Shown: positions 43,701 to 57,579, numbered from the stretch's first letter. The stretch is 64,000 bases of DNA from Oceanispirochaeta sp. M1 (GCF_003346715.1 NZ_QQPQ01000022.1:1-64000); one strand, 5' to 3'. The notes: a model not told the origin generated them from the sequence alone. Program-made: numbers and translations.

Positions 43701-44258
43701 CATATGTATGAAACACCTGTATTCAATTCGGCTTCTACTGAAGAGATCGAAGCTGAACTTGTGAAGTCAGGCCTGCCAAGTTCTTCAAAGATAACTTTGT
43801 ATGACGGATATACCGGTGAACCTTTTGAAAACGATGTATTTGTCGGTTACATGTACTACCTGAAACTGCATCACCTTGTTGATGACAAGATGCATGCACG
43901 TTCAACCGGTCCCTACTCGCTGGTTACACAGCAGCCACTGGGTGGTAAAGCTCAGTTTGGTGGACAGAGACTGGGAGAAATGGAAGTATGGGCTCTTGAA
44001 GCCTACGGCGCTGCCAATACTCTCCAGGAGCTTATGACGATCAAGTCGGATGACATGAACGGAAGAGCTAAAATATATGAAAGCATTGTTAAGGGTGATG
44101 CGACTACCGCTGCCGGTATCCCGGAATCCTTTAACGTTCTCGTACAAGAATTGCGAGGGTTAGCCCTTGATGTCAGAATTTATGACACAAAAGGCAAGCA
44201 GATTCCTTTCACCGAGCGTGATGAGGAACTGATTAACAGACAGGGCAGCCGGTTCTAG
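40761..44258 (+). CDS. rpoB: RNA polymerase beta subunit
   Basis: 1165 residues from GTG 40761 with AGGGGG upstream. The rifampicin cluster reads [24 protein letters not shown]; Asn490 stands where E. coli has Ser531 (codon 42228-42230). The catalytic and clamp-region motifs [34 protein letters not shown] and [17 protein letters not shown] are all present. Shorter than the 1342-residue E. coli protein because it lacks the enterobacterial insertions, as is normal outside the proteobacteria. rpoC begins 17 bases later. Confidence 0.98.
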   Translation: MFERDKLESRNYIGNEYEEVIDLPGLIDIQLSSYEKFLQTNAVQGDHGMVSQGLEEVFQATFPIESANGELVLDYDYYTLDYNGVKVTEAECKKKGLSYAVPIKARINLIFQSTGEIRQKEIYMGDIPLMTDRGTFIINGAERVVVSQIHRSPGVIFSMEKGIHSSRIIPYRGSWLEFEVDPKKELVFTKIDRKKRILGSLFLRALGLDTREKIIDQFYKIKKVKVNNKRDGAGSLVGMVFGRAVYTEVEGVRKKIYRAGEKIHPHDTDELVHSKIKSIEVIDFDHAESLNSSLILNCFEREEAKYNQDDPDQDEPTKEDALSSIYSILMPGEPITVDSAEKDLVSMFFSSRRYDLGRVGRYKLNKKFDYENPEDVHVLTREDIVNTMGFLIKVYDGDASIDDIDHLGNRRIRSVGELLSNSLKTAFSRMERIAKERMSLKEVESLKPQDLVSIKPIVAAVKEFFGSSQLSQFMDQVNPLSELTHKRRLNALGPGGLSRDRAGFEVRDVHYTHYGRMCPIETPEGPNIGLIVSLANFTRVNDYGFLETPFRKVVDGRVTKDVEYLSAMDEEKYYIAQASAALDKKGGFVEDLVAVRKTGDYTIKSPADIKYMDVSPRQIISTAASLIPFLEHDDANRALMGCNMQRQAVPLLFPEAPLVGTGMEKKAAYDSGVCIKAKMGGTVTKVTSGEVIIAPEGGDAEVNDHYTMIKYQRTNQDTCFNQKPIVKLGEKVKAGDVLADGPSTKNGELSLGRNLLVGFVPWNGYNYEDAVLISEKVVKDDYYTSIHIKEFVTEVRETKLGPEKLTRDIPNTSEKSLEQLDEEGLIRVGAKVKSGYILVGKVTPKSETETTPEFKLLNSIFGEKAKEVRDTSLKLPHGVEGTVIDIQRLKRSEGDDLSPGVDEVVKVLIATKRKLKEGDKMAGRHGNKGVIARVLPEEDMPYMEDGTPLEVCLNPLGVPSRMNIGQIMETMLGMAGARLGHMYETPVFNSASTEEIEAELVKSGLPSSSKITLYDGYTGEPFENDVFVGYMYYLKLHHLVDDKMHARSTGPYSLVTQQPLGGKAQFGGQRLGEMEVWALEAYGAANTLQELMTIKSDDMNGRAKIYESIVKGDATTAAGIPESFNVLVQELRGLALDVRIYDTKGKQIPFTERDEELINRQGSRF

Positions 44259-44275
44259 GCAGGAGGGGACTTTTG

Positions 44276-48514
<4,239 letters not shown>

Positions 48515-48826
48515 GTAGTTGATTTTCCGATTTCAGCGCTGGAAAATGGCTTATTTGCATTTCGCAAACTTCGCTTTTTTCTGCCTTGAAATCGAAATAA
48601 ATCCTTATTTAAGTTTGTTTTAATGAGGAATACGGCAGTGATGCCTAAGTTTTTTACCGGGGAGATTATGCTGGTCTTTTCGATAATGATTTTCTTGATA
48701 TTGCGAAGTGTATCGCTTTTTAAAGAAAATACAATATATCTCTTAATAATGCTTGACTCTAAATTGAAGAATTGTTAGAGTCGCTATGCATTTAATATAA
48801 TTATTTAACGGGAGAATGTAGTATAA
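48515..48826 (+). other. 312-base rpoC-rpsL gap: weak terminator and promoter
   Basis: No gene is visible. CGATTTCA (48528-48535) pairs with TGAAATCG (48587-48594), enclosing a small hairpin TTTGC-ATTTC-GCAAA (48554-48568) and then six T at 48575-48580; together these may terminate the rpo transcript. The rest is AT-rich and contains the rpsL promoter listed separately. Confidence 0.5.
48753..48782 (+). promoter_or_regulatory. rpsL promoter overlaid by an inverted repeat
   Basis: TTGACT (48753-48758), 17-base spacer, TAGAGT (48776-48781). GACTCTAA (48755-48762) and TTAGAGTC (48775-48782) form a perfect 8-base inverted repeat that covers most of both promoter hexamers. A dimeric regulator could occlude the polymerase here. 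Confidence 0.6.
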
Positions 48827-49201
48827 ATGCCTACAATAAATCAGTTAGTCAGGAACGGTCGTAAGTCTTCAGTTAAGAAGACAAAGGCACCCGCCCTCCA
48901 AGCTTGTCCTCAGAAAAGAGGCGTATGTACAAGGGTTATGACCATAACTCCTAAGAAACCGAACTCAGCGCTTCGTAAAGTTGCCAGGGTCAGATTGACC
49001 AATGGTATCGAAGTGACTGCTTATATTCCTGGTATTGGACACAACCTTCAGGAGCACTCTGTGGTTATTCTTCGTGGCGGTAAGGTAAAAGACCTTCCCG
49101 GTGTACGTTATAGAATCATCCGTGGTACAAAAGATACACTCGGTGTGGATGGAAGAAGAAAGTCCCGTTCTAAATACGGAACCAAGAAACCTAAGGCGTG
49201 A
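48827..49201 (+). CDS. rpsL: Small ribosomal subunit protein uS12
   Basis: 124 residues. The decoding-centre motifs [17 protein letters not shown] and [17 protein letters not shown] are wild type, including Lys in TPKKPNSA (the E. coli Lys43 site), so no streptomycin-resistance substitution is seen there. Ribosome site GGGAG. rpsG follows after 11 bases. Confidence 0.98.
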   Translation: MPTINQLVRNGRKSSVKKTKAPALQACPQKRGVCTRVMTITPKKPNSALRKVARVRLTNGIEVTAYIPGIGHNLQEHSVVILRGGKVKDLPGVRYRIIRGTKDTLGVDGRRKSRSKYGTKKPKA

Positions 49202-49212
49202 GGTAAGGGATA

Positions 49213-49683
49213 ATGGCAAGACGAAGAGAGGCACCGGTAAGACCGGTAATGCCCGATTCAAAATATAACAACACTACTGTAGAAAAATTCATTAAGCGAA
49301 TGATGCTTAGTGGTAAGAAGTCTACCAGTGCAGCATGTCTTTACGACGCGCTTGCTGTTGTTAAAGAAAAGGGTAGTGAAGATGAGCTTCAGACATTTCT
49401 GAAAGCTCTTGAAAATGTAAAACCTGCAGTCGAGGTTAAGTCAAGAAGAGTTGGTGGTTCTACTTACCAGGTTCCCGTAGAAATTCGGGATTCCAGGAGA
49501 GATGCACTGGCTATGAGATGGCTGATCGCAGCTGCAAGAAACAGAAGTGGTAAAAGCATGTGTGATAAGCTCAGTGCGGAAATCATGGATGCTTCAAACT
49601 CTACTGGGTCTGCTTTCAAGAAGAAAGAAGATACCCATAGAATGGCGGAAGCTAATAAGGCATTCTCCCACTATAAGTGGTAG
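49213..49683 (+). CDS. rpsG: Small ribosomal subunit protein uS7
   Basis: 156 residues, full length. RRREAPVRPVMPDSKYN start and LENVKPAVEVKSRRVGGSTYQVPVEI signature are intact. Binds 16S 3' major domain at the E/P site. fusA, which normally follows rpsG, is absent; tuf is the next gene. Confidence 0.98.
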   Translation: MARRREAPVRPVMPDSKYNNTTVEKFIKRMMLSGKKSTSAACLYDALAVVKEKGSEDELQTFLKALENVKPAVEVKSRRVGGSTYQVPVEIRDSRRDALAMRWLIAAARNRSGKSMCDKLSAEIMDASNSTGSAFKKKEDTHRMAEANKAFSHYKW

Positions 49684-49882
49684 GCTGCATTAGATAAGTA
49701 TTTGAAAGGTCTGCTGCTCAGGTGGCAGACCCCTCGACGGAATGCCTTTTCTGTCACTTGTGATTGAAAAGGCCGCTACTGTGACAGAGGTTAACATGAT
49801 GATCAGTCTTCTGGACTGCTAGTCTTCCGGTGATCCAAACCGTGCATTTCTTTGTAGATGTATAGGTGGTGGAAGAGTTATT

Positions 49883-49945
49883 ATGACAACAATTGAAGTA
49901 TTCTCTACTTTATTCTGTTCTTTAGTGAAAAAATCTGTTAAATGA
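49883..49945 (+). CDS. Possible 20-residue leader peptide before tuf
   Basis: ATG to TGA, preceded by GGTGGAAGAG six to fourteen bases upstream. Composition (three Thr, two Phe, Cys, four Lys) shows no run of one amino acid that would indicate classical attenuation. Too short for coding statistics; may be chance. Confidence 0.25.
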   Translation: MTTIEVFSTLFCSLVKKSVK

Positions 49946-49968
49946 ATATGTTTTCGGTCGTTTGGATG

Positions 49969-49998
49969 TTGCCGTGTAATAGCAGTATTTGCTACTAT
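49969..49998 (+). promoter_or_regulatory. Candidate tuf promoter
   Basis: TTGCCG (49969-49974), 18-base spacer, TACTAT (49993-49998), 65 bases before the tuf start. If real, tuf has its own transcript in addition to any read-through from rpsG. Confidence 0.5.
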
Positions 49999-50062
49999 CA
50001 CGCTGATACCCGCTAGGGTTAATCCAAAGAAAGTTGTTTTTTAAAGAGCCTAGGAGGTAGAA

Positions 50063-51250
50063 ATGGCTAAAGAAAAATTCGAACGTAACAAACCGCACAT
50101 CAATGTCGGTACAATTGGTCATGTTGACCACGGTAAAACCACTCTTACTGCTGCAATCTCTATGTTTTGCGCTGCTAAGTCTGGTGCTAAGATCATGAGT
50201 TATGAAGATATTGATAACGCTCCCGAAGAAAGAGAGCGTGGTATTACTATCAATACTCGTCACGTTGAGTATGAAACAGCGGATCGTCACTATGCACATG
50301 TTGACTGTCCCGGACATGCTGACTACATCAAGAACATGATTACCGGTGCTGCACAGATGGACGGAGCCGTTCTTCTCGTTGCTGCAGACTCAGGACCCGA
50401 GCCTCAGACTAGAGAGCACATCCTTCTTGCGAGACAGGTTGGCGTTCCTAAGCTGATCGTTTTCATGAACAAACTCGACCTTGCTGACCCCGAACTGGTT
50501 GACCTGGTAGAGATGGAAGTACGTGAGCTCCTCGATGAGTATGGTTTCCCCGGAGACGATACACCCATCATTAAAGGTTCAGCTTTCGAAGCTATGTCTA
50601 ATATTGAAGATGGTGATAAGACTGCATGTATTCAGGAGCTCCTGGATTCTATGGATACTTATTTTCCTATTCCTGACAGAGCTGTAGATCAGCCCTTCCT
50701 GATGCCTATTGAAGACGTTTTTTCAATTTCCGGCCGTGGTACTGTTGTAACCGGTCGTATTGAGAAAGGTGTACTTCATGTTGGTGACCAGATTGAGATC
50801 GTTGGTATTAGAGACAATCAGACTACTACATGTACAGGTGTTGAGATGTTCAACAAGCTGCTGGATGAAGGTCAGGCTGGTGATAATATCGGTACTCTTC
50901 TTCGTGGTATTGATAAAGAAGCGGTTCAGAGAGGACAGGTTCTTTGTAAACCTGGTTCTATCTCTCCCCACGCAAAGTTTAAAGCAACTCTGTACTGTCT
51001 GACTAAGGAAGAGGGTGGACGTCACAATCCTTTCTTTTCCGGATACAGACCTCAGTTTTACTTTAGAACAACTGACATTACAGGAACTGTAACTCTTCCC
51101 GAAGAGAAGCAGATGGTAATGCCTGGTGATAACACCGAGATTTCTGGTGAACTGATTCATCCTATTGCGATGGACGGAGGGCTTAGATTCTCTATCCGTG
51201 AGGGTGGTAGAACTGTAGCTTCCGGTCAGGTCATTGAGATCATAGAATAA
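50063..51250 (+). CDS. tuf: Elongation factor Tu
   Basis: 395 residues. Delivers aminoacyl-tRNA to the ribosome. G domain: [12 protein letters not shown]-loop, switch [23 protein letters not shown] (G3), NKLD (G4) and GSAF (G5); domains 2 and 3 follow in full ([36 protein letters not shown]). Strong AGGAGG upstream. Between G3 and G4 the loop reads [14 protein letters not shown]. coli has AATDGPMPQTREH. The gene ends just before an intrinsic terminator. Confidence 0.98.
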   Translation: MAKEKFERNKPHINVGTIGHVDHGKTTLTAAISMFCAAKSGAKIMSYEDIDNAPEERERGITINTRHVEYETADRHYAHVDCPGHADYIKNMITGAAQMDGAVLLVAADSGPEPQTREHILLARQVGVPKLIVFMNKLDLADPELVDLVEMEVRELLDEYGFPGDDTPIIKGSAFEAMSNIEDGDKTACIQELLDSMDTYFPIPDRAVDQPFLMPIEDVFSISGRGTVVTGRIEKGVLHVGDQIEIVGIRDNQTTTCTGVEMFNKLLDEGQAGDNIGTLLRGIDKEAVQRGQVLCKPGSISPHAKFKATLYCLTKEEGGRHNPFFSGYRPQFYFRTTDITGTVTLPEEKQMVMPGDNTEISGELIHPIAMDGGLRFSIREGGRTVASGQVIEIIE

Positions 51251-51266
51251 GAAGTAATGAAAGAGT

Positions 51267-51295
51267 CGCCCTGCTATCCGGCAGGGCGGTTTTCT
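51267..51295 (+). terminator. Intrinsic terminator between tuf and rpsJ
   Basis: CGCCCTGC (51267-51274) pairs perfectly with GCAGGGCG (51281-51288) around TATCCG, then GTTTTC. It ends 10 bases before rpsJ, so it terminates most tuf transcription or acts as an attenuator for the S10 operon. No separate rpsJ promoter was found after it. Confidence 0.85.
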
Positions 51296-51304
51296 GGAGG
51301 ACTA

Positions 51305-51613
51305 ATGGGTAAGGAACGGATACGCGTCAGATTAAGAGGATTTGACGTTGAGTTGATTGACCAGAGTGCTAAGGCCATTGTTCAGGCCGTTCAGAAACAA
51401 GGAAGTAAAGTTTCTGGACCGATCCCTCTGCCTACACGGATCAATAAGTACACTGTGTTGAAATCAACTTTTGTTAATAAGAAGTCTAGAGAGCAGTTCG
51501 AAATGCGAACTCACAAAAGACTTATAGATATTTTAGAGCCAACCTCTGCTGTAATGGATGCTCTTATGAAACTCGAGCTGCCCGCTGGAGTGGATGTAGA
51601 GATCAAGCAGTAA
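51305..51613 (+). CDS. rpsJ: Small ribosomal subunit protein uS10
   Basis: 102 residues from ATG 51305, with CTGGAGG just upstream; the frame is open earlier (to 51257) but that part runs through the terminator stem. [21 protein letters not shown] and [16 protein letters not shown] match S10/NusE. Also partners NusB and NusG in antitermination. Confidence 0.96.
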   Translation: MGKERIRVRLRGFDVELIDQSAKAIVQAVQKQGSKVSGPIPLPTRINKYTVLKSTFVNKKSREQFEMRTHKRLIDILEPTSAVMDALMKLELPAGVDVEIKQ

Positions 51614-51635
51614 GTAAGAATTGTTGAGGTATTAG

Positions 51636-52256
51636 ATGATTGGTTTAATTGGCAAAAAAGCCGGAATGACGCAGGTGTTTGATTCTGAAGGAACACTGAC
51701 TCCTGTTACTGTTATTAAGGTTGAGCCTAATGTAGTAGTAGCCAATAGAACTGTAGAAAAAGATGGCTACAGCGCGGTTGTTCTTGGGTCTGTTGAAATG
51801 AAAGCTAACCACGTAAGTAAACCTTACGCTGGACAGTTTAAGGAAAACGTAACACCAAAGAAACTTGTTATGGAACTGCGTAATTTTGAGAAAGAATGTA
51901 ATGTTGGCGATTCTTTCGGTGTTGAATTGATGGAAAGTTTTTCCTACGTTGACGTGATCGGAACATCTAAGGGAAAAGGTTTCCAGGGTGTAATGAAACG
52001 TCACAATTTTAGTGGAGGCCGTGCCACACACGGTTCAAAATTCCATAGAGTTGGTGGTTCAACCGGTATGGCCGCTTACCCTTCAAAAGTAATTAAGGGA
52101 ACTAAGATGGCCGGACGTATGGGCGGAGAGAGAAAAACCGTTCAGAACCTGGAAGTAGTAAAAATAGATGCTGAAAAGAATGTTGTATTGGTGAAGGGTG
52201 CTGTACCCGGTACGAAAGACAGTGTTGTTTTAGTACGTAACGCCAAGAAAAAATAG
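51636..52256 (+). CDS. rplC: Large ribosomal subunit protein uL3
   Basis: 206 residues. GLIGKKAGMTQVF start, and FSGGRATHGSKFHRVGGSTGM, the loop that reaches the peptidyl-transferase centre. GAGG precedes the ATG. Confidence 0.97.
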   Translation: MIGLIGKKAGMTQVFDSEGTLTPVTVIKVEPNVVVANRTVEKDGYSAVVLGSVEMKANHVSKPYAGQFKENVTPKKLVMELRNFEKECNVGDSFGVELMESFSYVDVIGTSKGKGFQGVMKRHNFSGGRATHGSKFHRVGGSTGMAAYPSKVIKGTKMAGRMGGERKTVQNLEVVKIDAEKNVVLVKGAVPGTKDSVVLVRNAKKK

Positions 52257-52265
52257 AGGATTATT

Positions 52266-52892
52266 ATGGACAGAAAAGTCTTTTCAATTGATGGAAAAGA
52301 GCTGCGGACAATAACTCTTGAAGATTCAGTATTTGCACGTGAAGTAAGCGATGGTTCTATTTACAACGCCATCAAAAATGAGCTTGCTAATAAAAGAGTT
52401 GGAACAGCCAGCACACTTACCAGAAGTGAAGTAAGAGGAACAACAGCTAAGCCGTGGAGACAGAAAGGAACTGGTAGAGCCAGAGCCGGACGTAGAAGAT
52501 CTCCTGTATGGGTTGGTGGAAGTGTAGTTTTCGGGCCTAAGCCTAGAGATTACAGCTATGTTCTTCCGAAAAAAGTAAAGCAGTTAGCTATGAAATCCAT
52601 ACTGAGTCTTAAAGCTCAGGATGAGAATACATTTAGAATTATTGAAGATTTTACGGTTGATTCCGGAAAAACTAAAGATTTTAAAGCCATTCTGACAGCT
52701 TTGGTAAATGATGAAAAAACTGTTGTTGTTCTTAAGGACGACGACAAAAAAATCAGACAGGCAGGTCGCAACCTTCCCAATGTCAGATTCCTTTCTTACA
52801 ACAGACTGAGTGCACACACTCTGTTTTACGGTAAGAATGTTCTGGTACTTGAAGGTGCTGCTTCGAAGCTGAATGAATTTTATGGTGGATGA
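52266..52892 (+). CDS. rplD: Large ribosomal subunit protein uL4
   Basis: 208 residues. The exit-tunnel loop is intact (GTTAKPWRQKGTGRARAG), as is FGPKPRDYSY. In E. coli L4 represses the S10 operon by binding its leader; the only candidate structure here is the hairpin before rpsJ. Confidence 0.97.
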   Translation: MDRKVFSIDGKELRTITLEDSVFAREVSDGSIYNAIKNELANKRVGTASTLTRSEVRGTTAKPWRQKGTGRARAGRRRSPVWVGGSVVFGPKPRDYSYVLPKKVKQLAMKSILSLKAQDENTFRIIEDFTVDSGKTKDFKAILTALVNDEKTVVVLKDDDKKIRQAGRNLPNVRFLSYNRLSAHTLFYGKNVLVLEGAASKLNEFYGG

Positions 52893-52900
52893 GGTTGAGT

Positions 52901-53215
52901 ATGGAACCCTATAAAGTAATTATAGAACCTGTTCTGACAGAAAAATCTAATGTTCTCCGTGATGGTGAATCTAAGAAGTATGTCTTTAAGGTTGATAAGA
53001 AAGCGAATAAGATCCAGATAGTAGGTGCAGTTAAAGAACTGTTCTCTGTTAATCCTGTTAGCTGTAATATTGTGAATGTTCGTGGTAAGAAAAAAGCGAA
53101 CACTCCTATTTCAGCTTCCAGCTTTAAAAGAGGATTTGGTAAAACAGCATCCTGGAAGAAAGCAATTGTAACTCTTGCCAAAGGTGAGAAGATCGATGCT
53201 TTTGAAGGCGTTTAA
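52901..53215 (+). CDS. rplW: Large ribosomal subunit protein uL23
   Basis: 104 residues from ATG 52901 (GAGG six bases upstream). The ATG at 52889 overlaps rplD and would add four residues. VIIEPVLTEKS and KKYVFKVDKKANKIQI fit L23, which forms the protein-exit docking site for trigger factor and SRP. Confidence 0.95.
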   Translation: MEPYKVIIEPVLTEKSNVLRDGESKKYVFKVDKKANKIQIVGAVKELFSVNPVSCNIVNVRGKKKANTPISASSFKRGFGKTASWKKAIVTLAKGEKIDAFEGV

Positions 53216-53230
53216 GGTAGGAGAATTTCT

Positions 53231-54055
53231 GTGGGTATAAAAACGTATAATCCAAGGACACCGTCCCAGAGATACAGACAGAGTTTGACTTTTGATGGAA
53301 TCACCAGAAGCCAGCCCGAAAAGTCTCTCTCTTCCGGTAAGTCTTCAAAAGCCGGTCGTGGAGCCGGAGGACGGATTAGTGTACGCCGCCGTGGTGGTGG
53401 ACATAAAAGAAAATACAGAGAGATCGATTTCAGACGTAATAAGTTTGATATCCCCGGTAAGGTTGCTCAGATCGAATACGATCCGAACAGATCTGCCAAT
53501 ATCGCTCTGATTCATTACGCCGACGGTGAAAAACGCTACATTGTAGCTGCCAAGGGTGTGGAAGTAGGAACTGTTCTATTTAATGGTCCCAACTCTCCTA
53601 TTGAAGTCGGAAACGCACTTCCCCTTGAAAACATTCCCGTAGGTCGTCTTGTACACTGTATTGAGCTTCAGCTCGGTCGTGGTGCTCAGATGGTAAGAAC
53701 TGCCGGTGGTGGTGCGCTTATCGCTGCAAAAGAAGGTAATTATGTAACAATAAAAATGCCTTCCGGAGAAATGCGCCTTGTTTTAAACAAGTGTATGGCA
53801 ACCATTGGTGAAATCGGAAACGAAGATCACATGAATGTGAAAATCGGTAAAGCCGGTAGATCCAGATGGATGGGCAAAAGACCTAAGGTAAGAGGTGTTG
53901 TTATGAACCCGGTTGATCACCCCCATGGTGGTGGTGAAGGTAAGACTTCCGGTGGACGTCATCCTGTTTCCCCCTGGGGAAAGCCGACCAAGGGTTTCAA
54001 GACAAGGAAGAAACATAAGAACTCTGACAATTTTATTGTCAAGAGACGGAAATAG
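53231..54055 (+). CDS. rplB: Large ribosomal subunit protein uL2
   Basis: 274 residues from GTG 53231. [23 protein letters not shown] start, and the C-terminal [24 protein letters not shown] carrying the conserved His near the peptidyl-transferase centre. AGGAG precedes. Confidence 0.98.
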   Translation: MGIKTYNPRTPSQRYRQSLTFDGITRSQPEKSLSSGKSSKAGRGAGGRISVRRRGGGHKRKYREIDFRRNKFDIPGKVAQIEYDPNRSANIALIHYADGEKRYIVAAKGVEVGTVLFNGPNSPIEVGNALPLENIPVGRLVHCIELQLGRGAQMVRTAGGGALIAAKEGNYVTIKMPSGEMRLVLNKCMATIGEIGNEDHMNVKIGKAGRSRWMGKRPKVRGVVMNPVDHPHGGGEGKTSGGRHPVSPWGKPTKGFKTRKKHKNSDNFIVKRRK

Positions 54056-54064
54056 GAGTAAAAC

Positions 54065-54346
54065 GTGTCTAGATCAATTAAAAAGGGACCGTTTATTGCC
54101 AAAAGCCTGTATAAAAAGATCATTGAACAGAATAAGTCTGGTTCTAAGAAAGCTATGGTTAAAACCTACAGCAGAACCTCCACTATTATTCCTGAGATGG
54201 TCGGTATGACAGTGTCAGTTTATAACGGCAAAACATGGGTTCCTGTATATGTAACAGAAAATCTTGTTGGTCATAAACTTGGTGAATTTGCTCCAACCAG
54301 AATGTTCAGAGGACATGCTGGTTCCGACAAGAAATCTAAAAGGTAG
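54065..54346 (+). CDS. rpsS: Small ribosomal subunit protein uS19
   Basis: 93 residues from GTG 54065. SRSIKKGPF start and [16 protein letters not shown] are diagnostic. Binds with uS13 in the 30S head. Confidence 0.97.
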   Translation: MSRSIKKGPFIAKSLYKKIIEQNKSGSKKAMVKTYSRTSTIIPEMVGMTVSVYNGKTWVPVYVTENLVGHKLGEFAPTRMFRGHAGSDKKSKR

Positions 54347-54353
54347 GTGAGTG

Positions 54354-54716
54354 ATGGAAGCAAAGAAAGGTTATAAAGCCATAGCTAAGAATTTGCCTAT
54401 GTCTCCCACTAAGATCAGACCTATTGCTGATAATATTAGAAGGAAACCTTATTCTGAAGCGGTTGCGATTCTTGAGAATCTGCCTAACAAAGGCGCTAAA
54501 CTGCTGATCAAGGTAGTCAAATCTGCTGCAGCTAATGCATTGAATCAGAACAACATGCTTGATGAAGATTCATTGTATATTGCTGAACTGCTTATTGATG
54601 GTGGACCCATTCAGAAAAGAATGTGGCCCCGTTCAAGAGGTAGAGCTGACAGACTGCTTAAAAGATCTTCACATATTTCTGTGGTAGTAGATGAATTAGG
54701 AAGTACGGGGGAATAA
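54354..54716 (+). CDS. rplV: Large ribosomal subunit protein uL22
   Basis: 120 residues from ATG 54354 (a GTG at 54351 also lies in frame). AIAKNLPMSPTKIRPIADNIR and RMWPRSRGRADRLLKRSSHISVVV, the latter the tunnel-lining loop. The stop codon is followed directly by the rpsC ATG. Confidence 0.95.
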   Translation: MEAKKGYKAIAKNLPMSPTKIRPIADNIRRKPYSEAVAILENLPNKGAKLLIKVVKSAAANALNQNNMLDEDSLYIAELLIDGGPIQKRMWPRSRGRADRLLKRSSHISVVVDELGSTGE

Positions 54717-55418
54717 ATGGGACAGAAAGTAAACCCTTACGGTCTCAGACTGGGTATTAATAAAACTTGGAAGTCAAAATGGTATGTTGACCCCAGAGAT
54801 TATGCTAATTGTCTGCATGAAGATCTGGCGCTTCGGAAAGCCCTTATGGACAGCCCTGAAGCACGCGGTGCTGAAATTGGTGATATTGAAATCATCAGAC
54901 AGCCCCAGCGCATTACTATGATGATTTACACAGCAAGACCTGGTGTGATCATTGGTACAAAGGGTGCCAACATTGAAAAAATCGGTCAGGCTCTCCAGAA
55001 GCTGACAGACAAGAAAATTCAGGTAAAAATCAAAGAAGTGAAGAAGCCCGAGGCTAACGCACAGATTGTTGCTCTGAACATTGCCCGTCAGTTGAAAGGA
55101 CGTGTTGCCTTCAGAAGAGTTCTGAAGATGACTGCATCCAATTCAATGAAGTCCGGTGTGAAAGGAATCAAAATTAAGATTTCCGGAAGACTTGGTGGAG
55201 CTGAAATGGCCAGAACTCAGGAAGTAAAAGAGGGACGTATTCCTCTTCATACTCTCAGAGCTGATATCGATTACGGATTTGCGGAAGCAAATACAACATT
55301 CGGTAAGATCGGAGTTAAAGTCTGGGTTTTCAAAGGCGAAGTTTACGGACATGAACAGAAAGATGACGCCGGACTTCTGGTTAGCAGAAACCAGAGAGAC
55401 AAGGCTTCAAGGAGCTAA
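54717..55418 (+). CDS. rpsC: Small ribosomal subunit protein uS3
   Basis: 233 residues. GQKVNPYGLRLGINKTWKSKWY start, KH domain with RPGVIIGTKGANIEKI, and the C-terminal domain (GRLGGAEMARTQEVKEGRIPLHTLRADIDYG). mRNA entry site. Confidence 0.98.
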   Translation: MGQKVNPYGLRLGINKTWKSKWYVDPRDYANCLHEDLALRKALMDSPEARGAEIGDIEIIRQPQRITMMIYTARPGVIIGTKGANIEKIGQALQKLTDKKIQVKIKEVKKPEANAQIVALNIARQLKGRVAFRRVLKMTASNSMKSGVKGIKIKISGRLGGAEMARTQEVKEGRIPLHTLRADIDYGFAEANTTFGKIGVKVWVFKGEVYGHEQKDDAGLLVSRNQRDKASRS

Positions 55419-55421
55419 GAG

Positions 55422-55838
55422 ATGCTGAGTCCTAAGAAAACCAAATATAGAAAACAAATGAGAGGCGGACCTCTTAGAGGGAACGCCACCAGAGGTAATA
55501 CAATTGCTTTCGGCGAATGCGGATTGGTAGCTCTGGATAACAAGTGGATTACTGCTAGACAGATTGAAGCTGCTCGTGTTGCCATGACTAGGCACATTAA
55601 GAGAGGCGGTAAGGTCTGGATCAGAATCTTTCCTGATATCCCTTATACCAAAAAGCCTGCTGAAACTCGAATGGGTAAAGGTAAAGGTAACCCCGAAAAA
55701 TGGGTTGCTGAAGTTAAGCCCGGGACTGTTATGTTTGAAATCGGTGGTGTTGACAAAGACCTGGCTAAAAGAGCCATGGAACTTGCCGGCAGCAAACTGC
55801 CTATTAAAACTAAGTTCGTCTATAAGGAGGCGAGATAG
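55422..55838 (+). CDS. rplP: Large ribosomal subunit protein uL16
   Basis: 138 residues. [12 protein letters not shown] start, [42 protein letters not shown] and [15 protein letters not shown] are the family signatures. Arg-rich; binds near the A-site tRNA. Confidence 0.97.
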   Translation: MLSPKKTKYRKQMRGGPLRGNATRGNTIAFGECGLVALDNKWITARQIEAARVAMTRHIKRGGKVWIRIFPDIPYTKKPAETRMGKGKGNPEKWVAEVKPGTVMFEIGGVDKDLAKRAMELAGSKLPIKTKFVYKEAR

Positions 55839-55840
55839 TC

Positions 55841-56041
55841 ATGAAAGAACGTTTCAATGATCTGTCAGTTGAAGAGCTTATCGCCAAACGCGAAGAACTT
55901 AGCAACAAGCTACAGAAAATGAGATTTGATATGGTTCTGGGACATGTAGAAAATCGGATGGATAAAAGAAATCTGAGAAGAAGCATTGCCCGTTTGAACA
56001 CAATGGTTAACGAGTTTGATCTCGGAATCAGGAAGGCGTAG
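55841..56041 (+). CDS. rpmC: Large ribosomal subunit protein uL29
   Basis: 66 residues, two antiparallel helices: [47 protein letters not shown]. Lies at the exit-tunnel rim next to uL23. The rpsQ start follows directly. Confidence 0.95.
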   Translation: MKERFNDLSVEELIAKREELSNKLQKMRFDMVLGHVENRMDKRNLRRSIARLNTMVNEFDLGIRKA

Positions 56042-56043
56042 TG

Positions 56044-56307
56044 ATGGAAAAAGCCCAGAAGACTAATAAAAAAGTTTTAACCGGCGTAGTTGTCAGTGAC
56101 AAGATGGAAAAGACAGTTGTTGTACAGATTACAACTAAAAAACTGCATCCTCTGTACAAAAAGTACATTACTAGTTCGGTTAAATACAAAGCACATGATG
56201 AAAAAAATGATGCTAATATCGGTGATACAGTCAACATTGTAGAATGTAGACCTATCAGTAAAGATAAGTGCTGGTCTCTTCAGGAAATCCTTGAGAGAGC
56301 CAAATAA
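56044..56307 (+). CDS. rpsQ: Small ribosomal subunit protein uS17
   Basis: 87 residues from ATG 56044; the GTG at 56041 overlaps the rpmC stop. [18 protein letters not shown] and [20 protein letters not shown] match S17, an early 16S-binding OB-fold protein. Confidence 0.95.
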   Translation: MEKAQKTNKKVLTGVVVSDKMEKTVVVQITTKKLHPLYKKYITSSVKYKAHDEKNDANIGDTVNIVECRPISKDKCWSLQEILERAK

Positions 56308-56322
56308 CACCGGAGGATATAA

Positions 56323-56691
56323 ATGATTCAGGATAATACATATTTGAATGTAGCTGATAACTCTGGTGCTAAAAAGGTACAGTGTATCAAGGTTCTCGGC
56401 GGAAGTCATAGAAGATATGCCAGTGTTGGCGATATTATTGTCGTGGCTGTTAAAGACGCAATTCCCCATGCCCCCATTAAAAAGGGTGAGGTGAAGAAGG
56501 CTGTTATTGTAAGAACGCACAAAGAATACAGACGTCCCGACGGAACATATATCCGTTTTGATGACAATGCCTGTGTGATTGTAGATGCAAACCTTGCACC
56601 AGTTGGTAAGCGTATTTTTGGCCCCGTAGCAAGAGAACTTAGAGATGCCGATTTTATGAAAATTGTATCTTTAGCACCCGAAGTTCTTTAG
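56323..56691 (+). CDS. rplN: Large ribosomal subunit protein uL14
   Basis: 122 residues. [27 protein letters not shown] start and [25 protein letters not shown] end are nearly invariant in bacteria. Binds at the subunit interface; also the site of RsfS binding. Confidence 0.98.
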   Translation: MIQDNTYLNVADNSGAKKVQCIKVLGGSHRRYASVGDIIVVAVKDAIPHAPIKKGEVKKAVIVRTHKEYRRPDGTYIRFDDNACVIVDANLAPVGKRIFGPVARELRDADFMKIVSLAPEVL

Positions 56692-56703
56692 GAGTGTAAG
56701 AAG

Positions 56704-57021
56704 ATGGCTGAAGTGAAATATAAGATTAAAAAGGGTGATCAGGTACAGATTATTGCTGGCAAAGACAGTGGTAAATCAGGCCGAGTCCTTAAAATCCAGA
56801 GAGATACCGGCCGGGCTATTATTGAAGGTTTGAATATGGTCAAAAAGGCCCAGAAACCTAAAGCTCAGGGCGAGAAGGGCAGCATCATTGAACTTGAAGC
56901 TGCTATCGATCTCTCTAATGTACAGCTTCTCTGCAAGAAATGCGGACCCACCAGGGTTGGTATCAAGGTAGACGGAGATAGTAAAGTAAGAGTTTGCAAG
57001 AAATGTGGAGAAGCTTTATAA
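56704..57021 (+). CDS. rplX: Large ribosomal subunit protein uL24 (zinc form)
   Basis: 105 residues. KOW start [21 protein letters not shown], then a C-terminal Cys4 ribbon: CKKC and CKKC pairs flanking [17 protein letters not shown]. Stop overlaps the rplE ATG by one base. Confidence 0.96.
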   Translation: MAEVKYKIKKGDQVQIIAGKDSGKSGRVLKIQRDTGRAIIEGLNMVKKAQKPKAQGEKGSIIELEAAIDLSNVQLLCKKCGPTRVGIKVDGDSKVRVCKKCGEAL

Positions 57022-57569
57022 TGGCGAATACACCAAGATTAAAAACTGTTTATACAGAAAAGATCGCTCAGGAACTTTTTTCTGAGTTTGGCTATAAGTC
57101 AAAAATGCAGATTCCCAAGATTGAAAAGGTTGTTGTAAGCATGGGAGTTGGTGAGGCAATCGCTAACAAAAAGCTTCTTGAATCTGCTGTGGAAGAATTG
57201 ACTCTGATCACTGGTCAGAAAGTCATGAAAACTAAAGCAAGAAAATCTATTGCGAACTTCAAGGTTCGTGAAGGACAGGAGATTGGTGCAAAAGTTACTC
57301 TGAGAGGAGTAAAAATGTACGAATTCCTGGATCGTCTGATCAATATTTCCCTCCCCCGTGTAAAGGACTTTAGAGGTGTAAATCCTAAAGCTTTCGACGG
57401 AAGAGGAAATTATTCTCTGGGAATTACAGAGCAGATTATTTTTCCGGAAATTGACTACGATAAGATTGAGCAGATCAACGGTCTAAACGTAGCCATTGTA
57501 ACAACGGCTGGTACCGATGACGAAGCAAGATCTCTTCTTGCCAAGTTCGGCATGCCTTTCAGGAAATAG
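57021..57569 (+). CDS. rplE: Large ribosomal subunit protein uL5
   Basis: 182 residues from ATG 57021, overlapping the rplX stop; an earlier in-frame start inside rplX is not needed. [32 protein letters not shown] and [22 protein letters not shown] are diagnostic. Binds 5S rRNA. Confidence 0.97.
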   Translation: MANTPRLKTVYTEKIAQELFSEFGYKSKMQIPKIEKVVVSMGVGEAIANKKLLESAVEELTLITGQKVMKTKARKSIANFKVREGQEIGAKVTLRGVKMYEFLDRLINISLPRVKDFRGVNPKAFDGRGNYSLGITEQIIFPEIDYDKIEQINGLNVAIVTTAGTDDEARSLLAKFGMPFRK

Positions 57570-57579
57570 GAGTTTATAG

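Larger units (their letters stand above)
49684..50062 (+). promoter_or_regulatory. 379-base structured tuf leader with mini-ORF
   Basis: Stem-loops: GGTCTGC/GCAGACC (49708-49731); GCCTTTTC/GAAAAGGC with inner TCAC/GTGA (49744-49773); and an alternative CTGTCAC (49751-49757) with GTGACAG (49781-49787) that is incompatible with the second. GATCA/TGATC encloses the direct repeat AGTCTTCYGG (49805 and 49821). A 20-codon ORF lies at 49883-49945. A promoter-like TTGCCG-18-TACTAT lies at 49969-49998. No fusA remnant is recognised. Confidence 0.5.

Noticed and set aside
42168-43703. Minus-strand open frames inside rpoB
   Set aside because: Antisense to a highly conserved gene; composition follows the rpoB codon phase.
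49684-50062. Decayed fusA between rpsG and tuf
   Set aside because: No EF-G motif could be read in any frame; the gap is short and structured.
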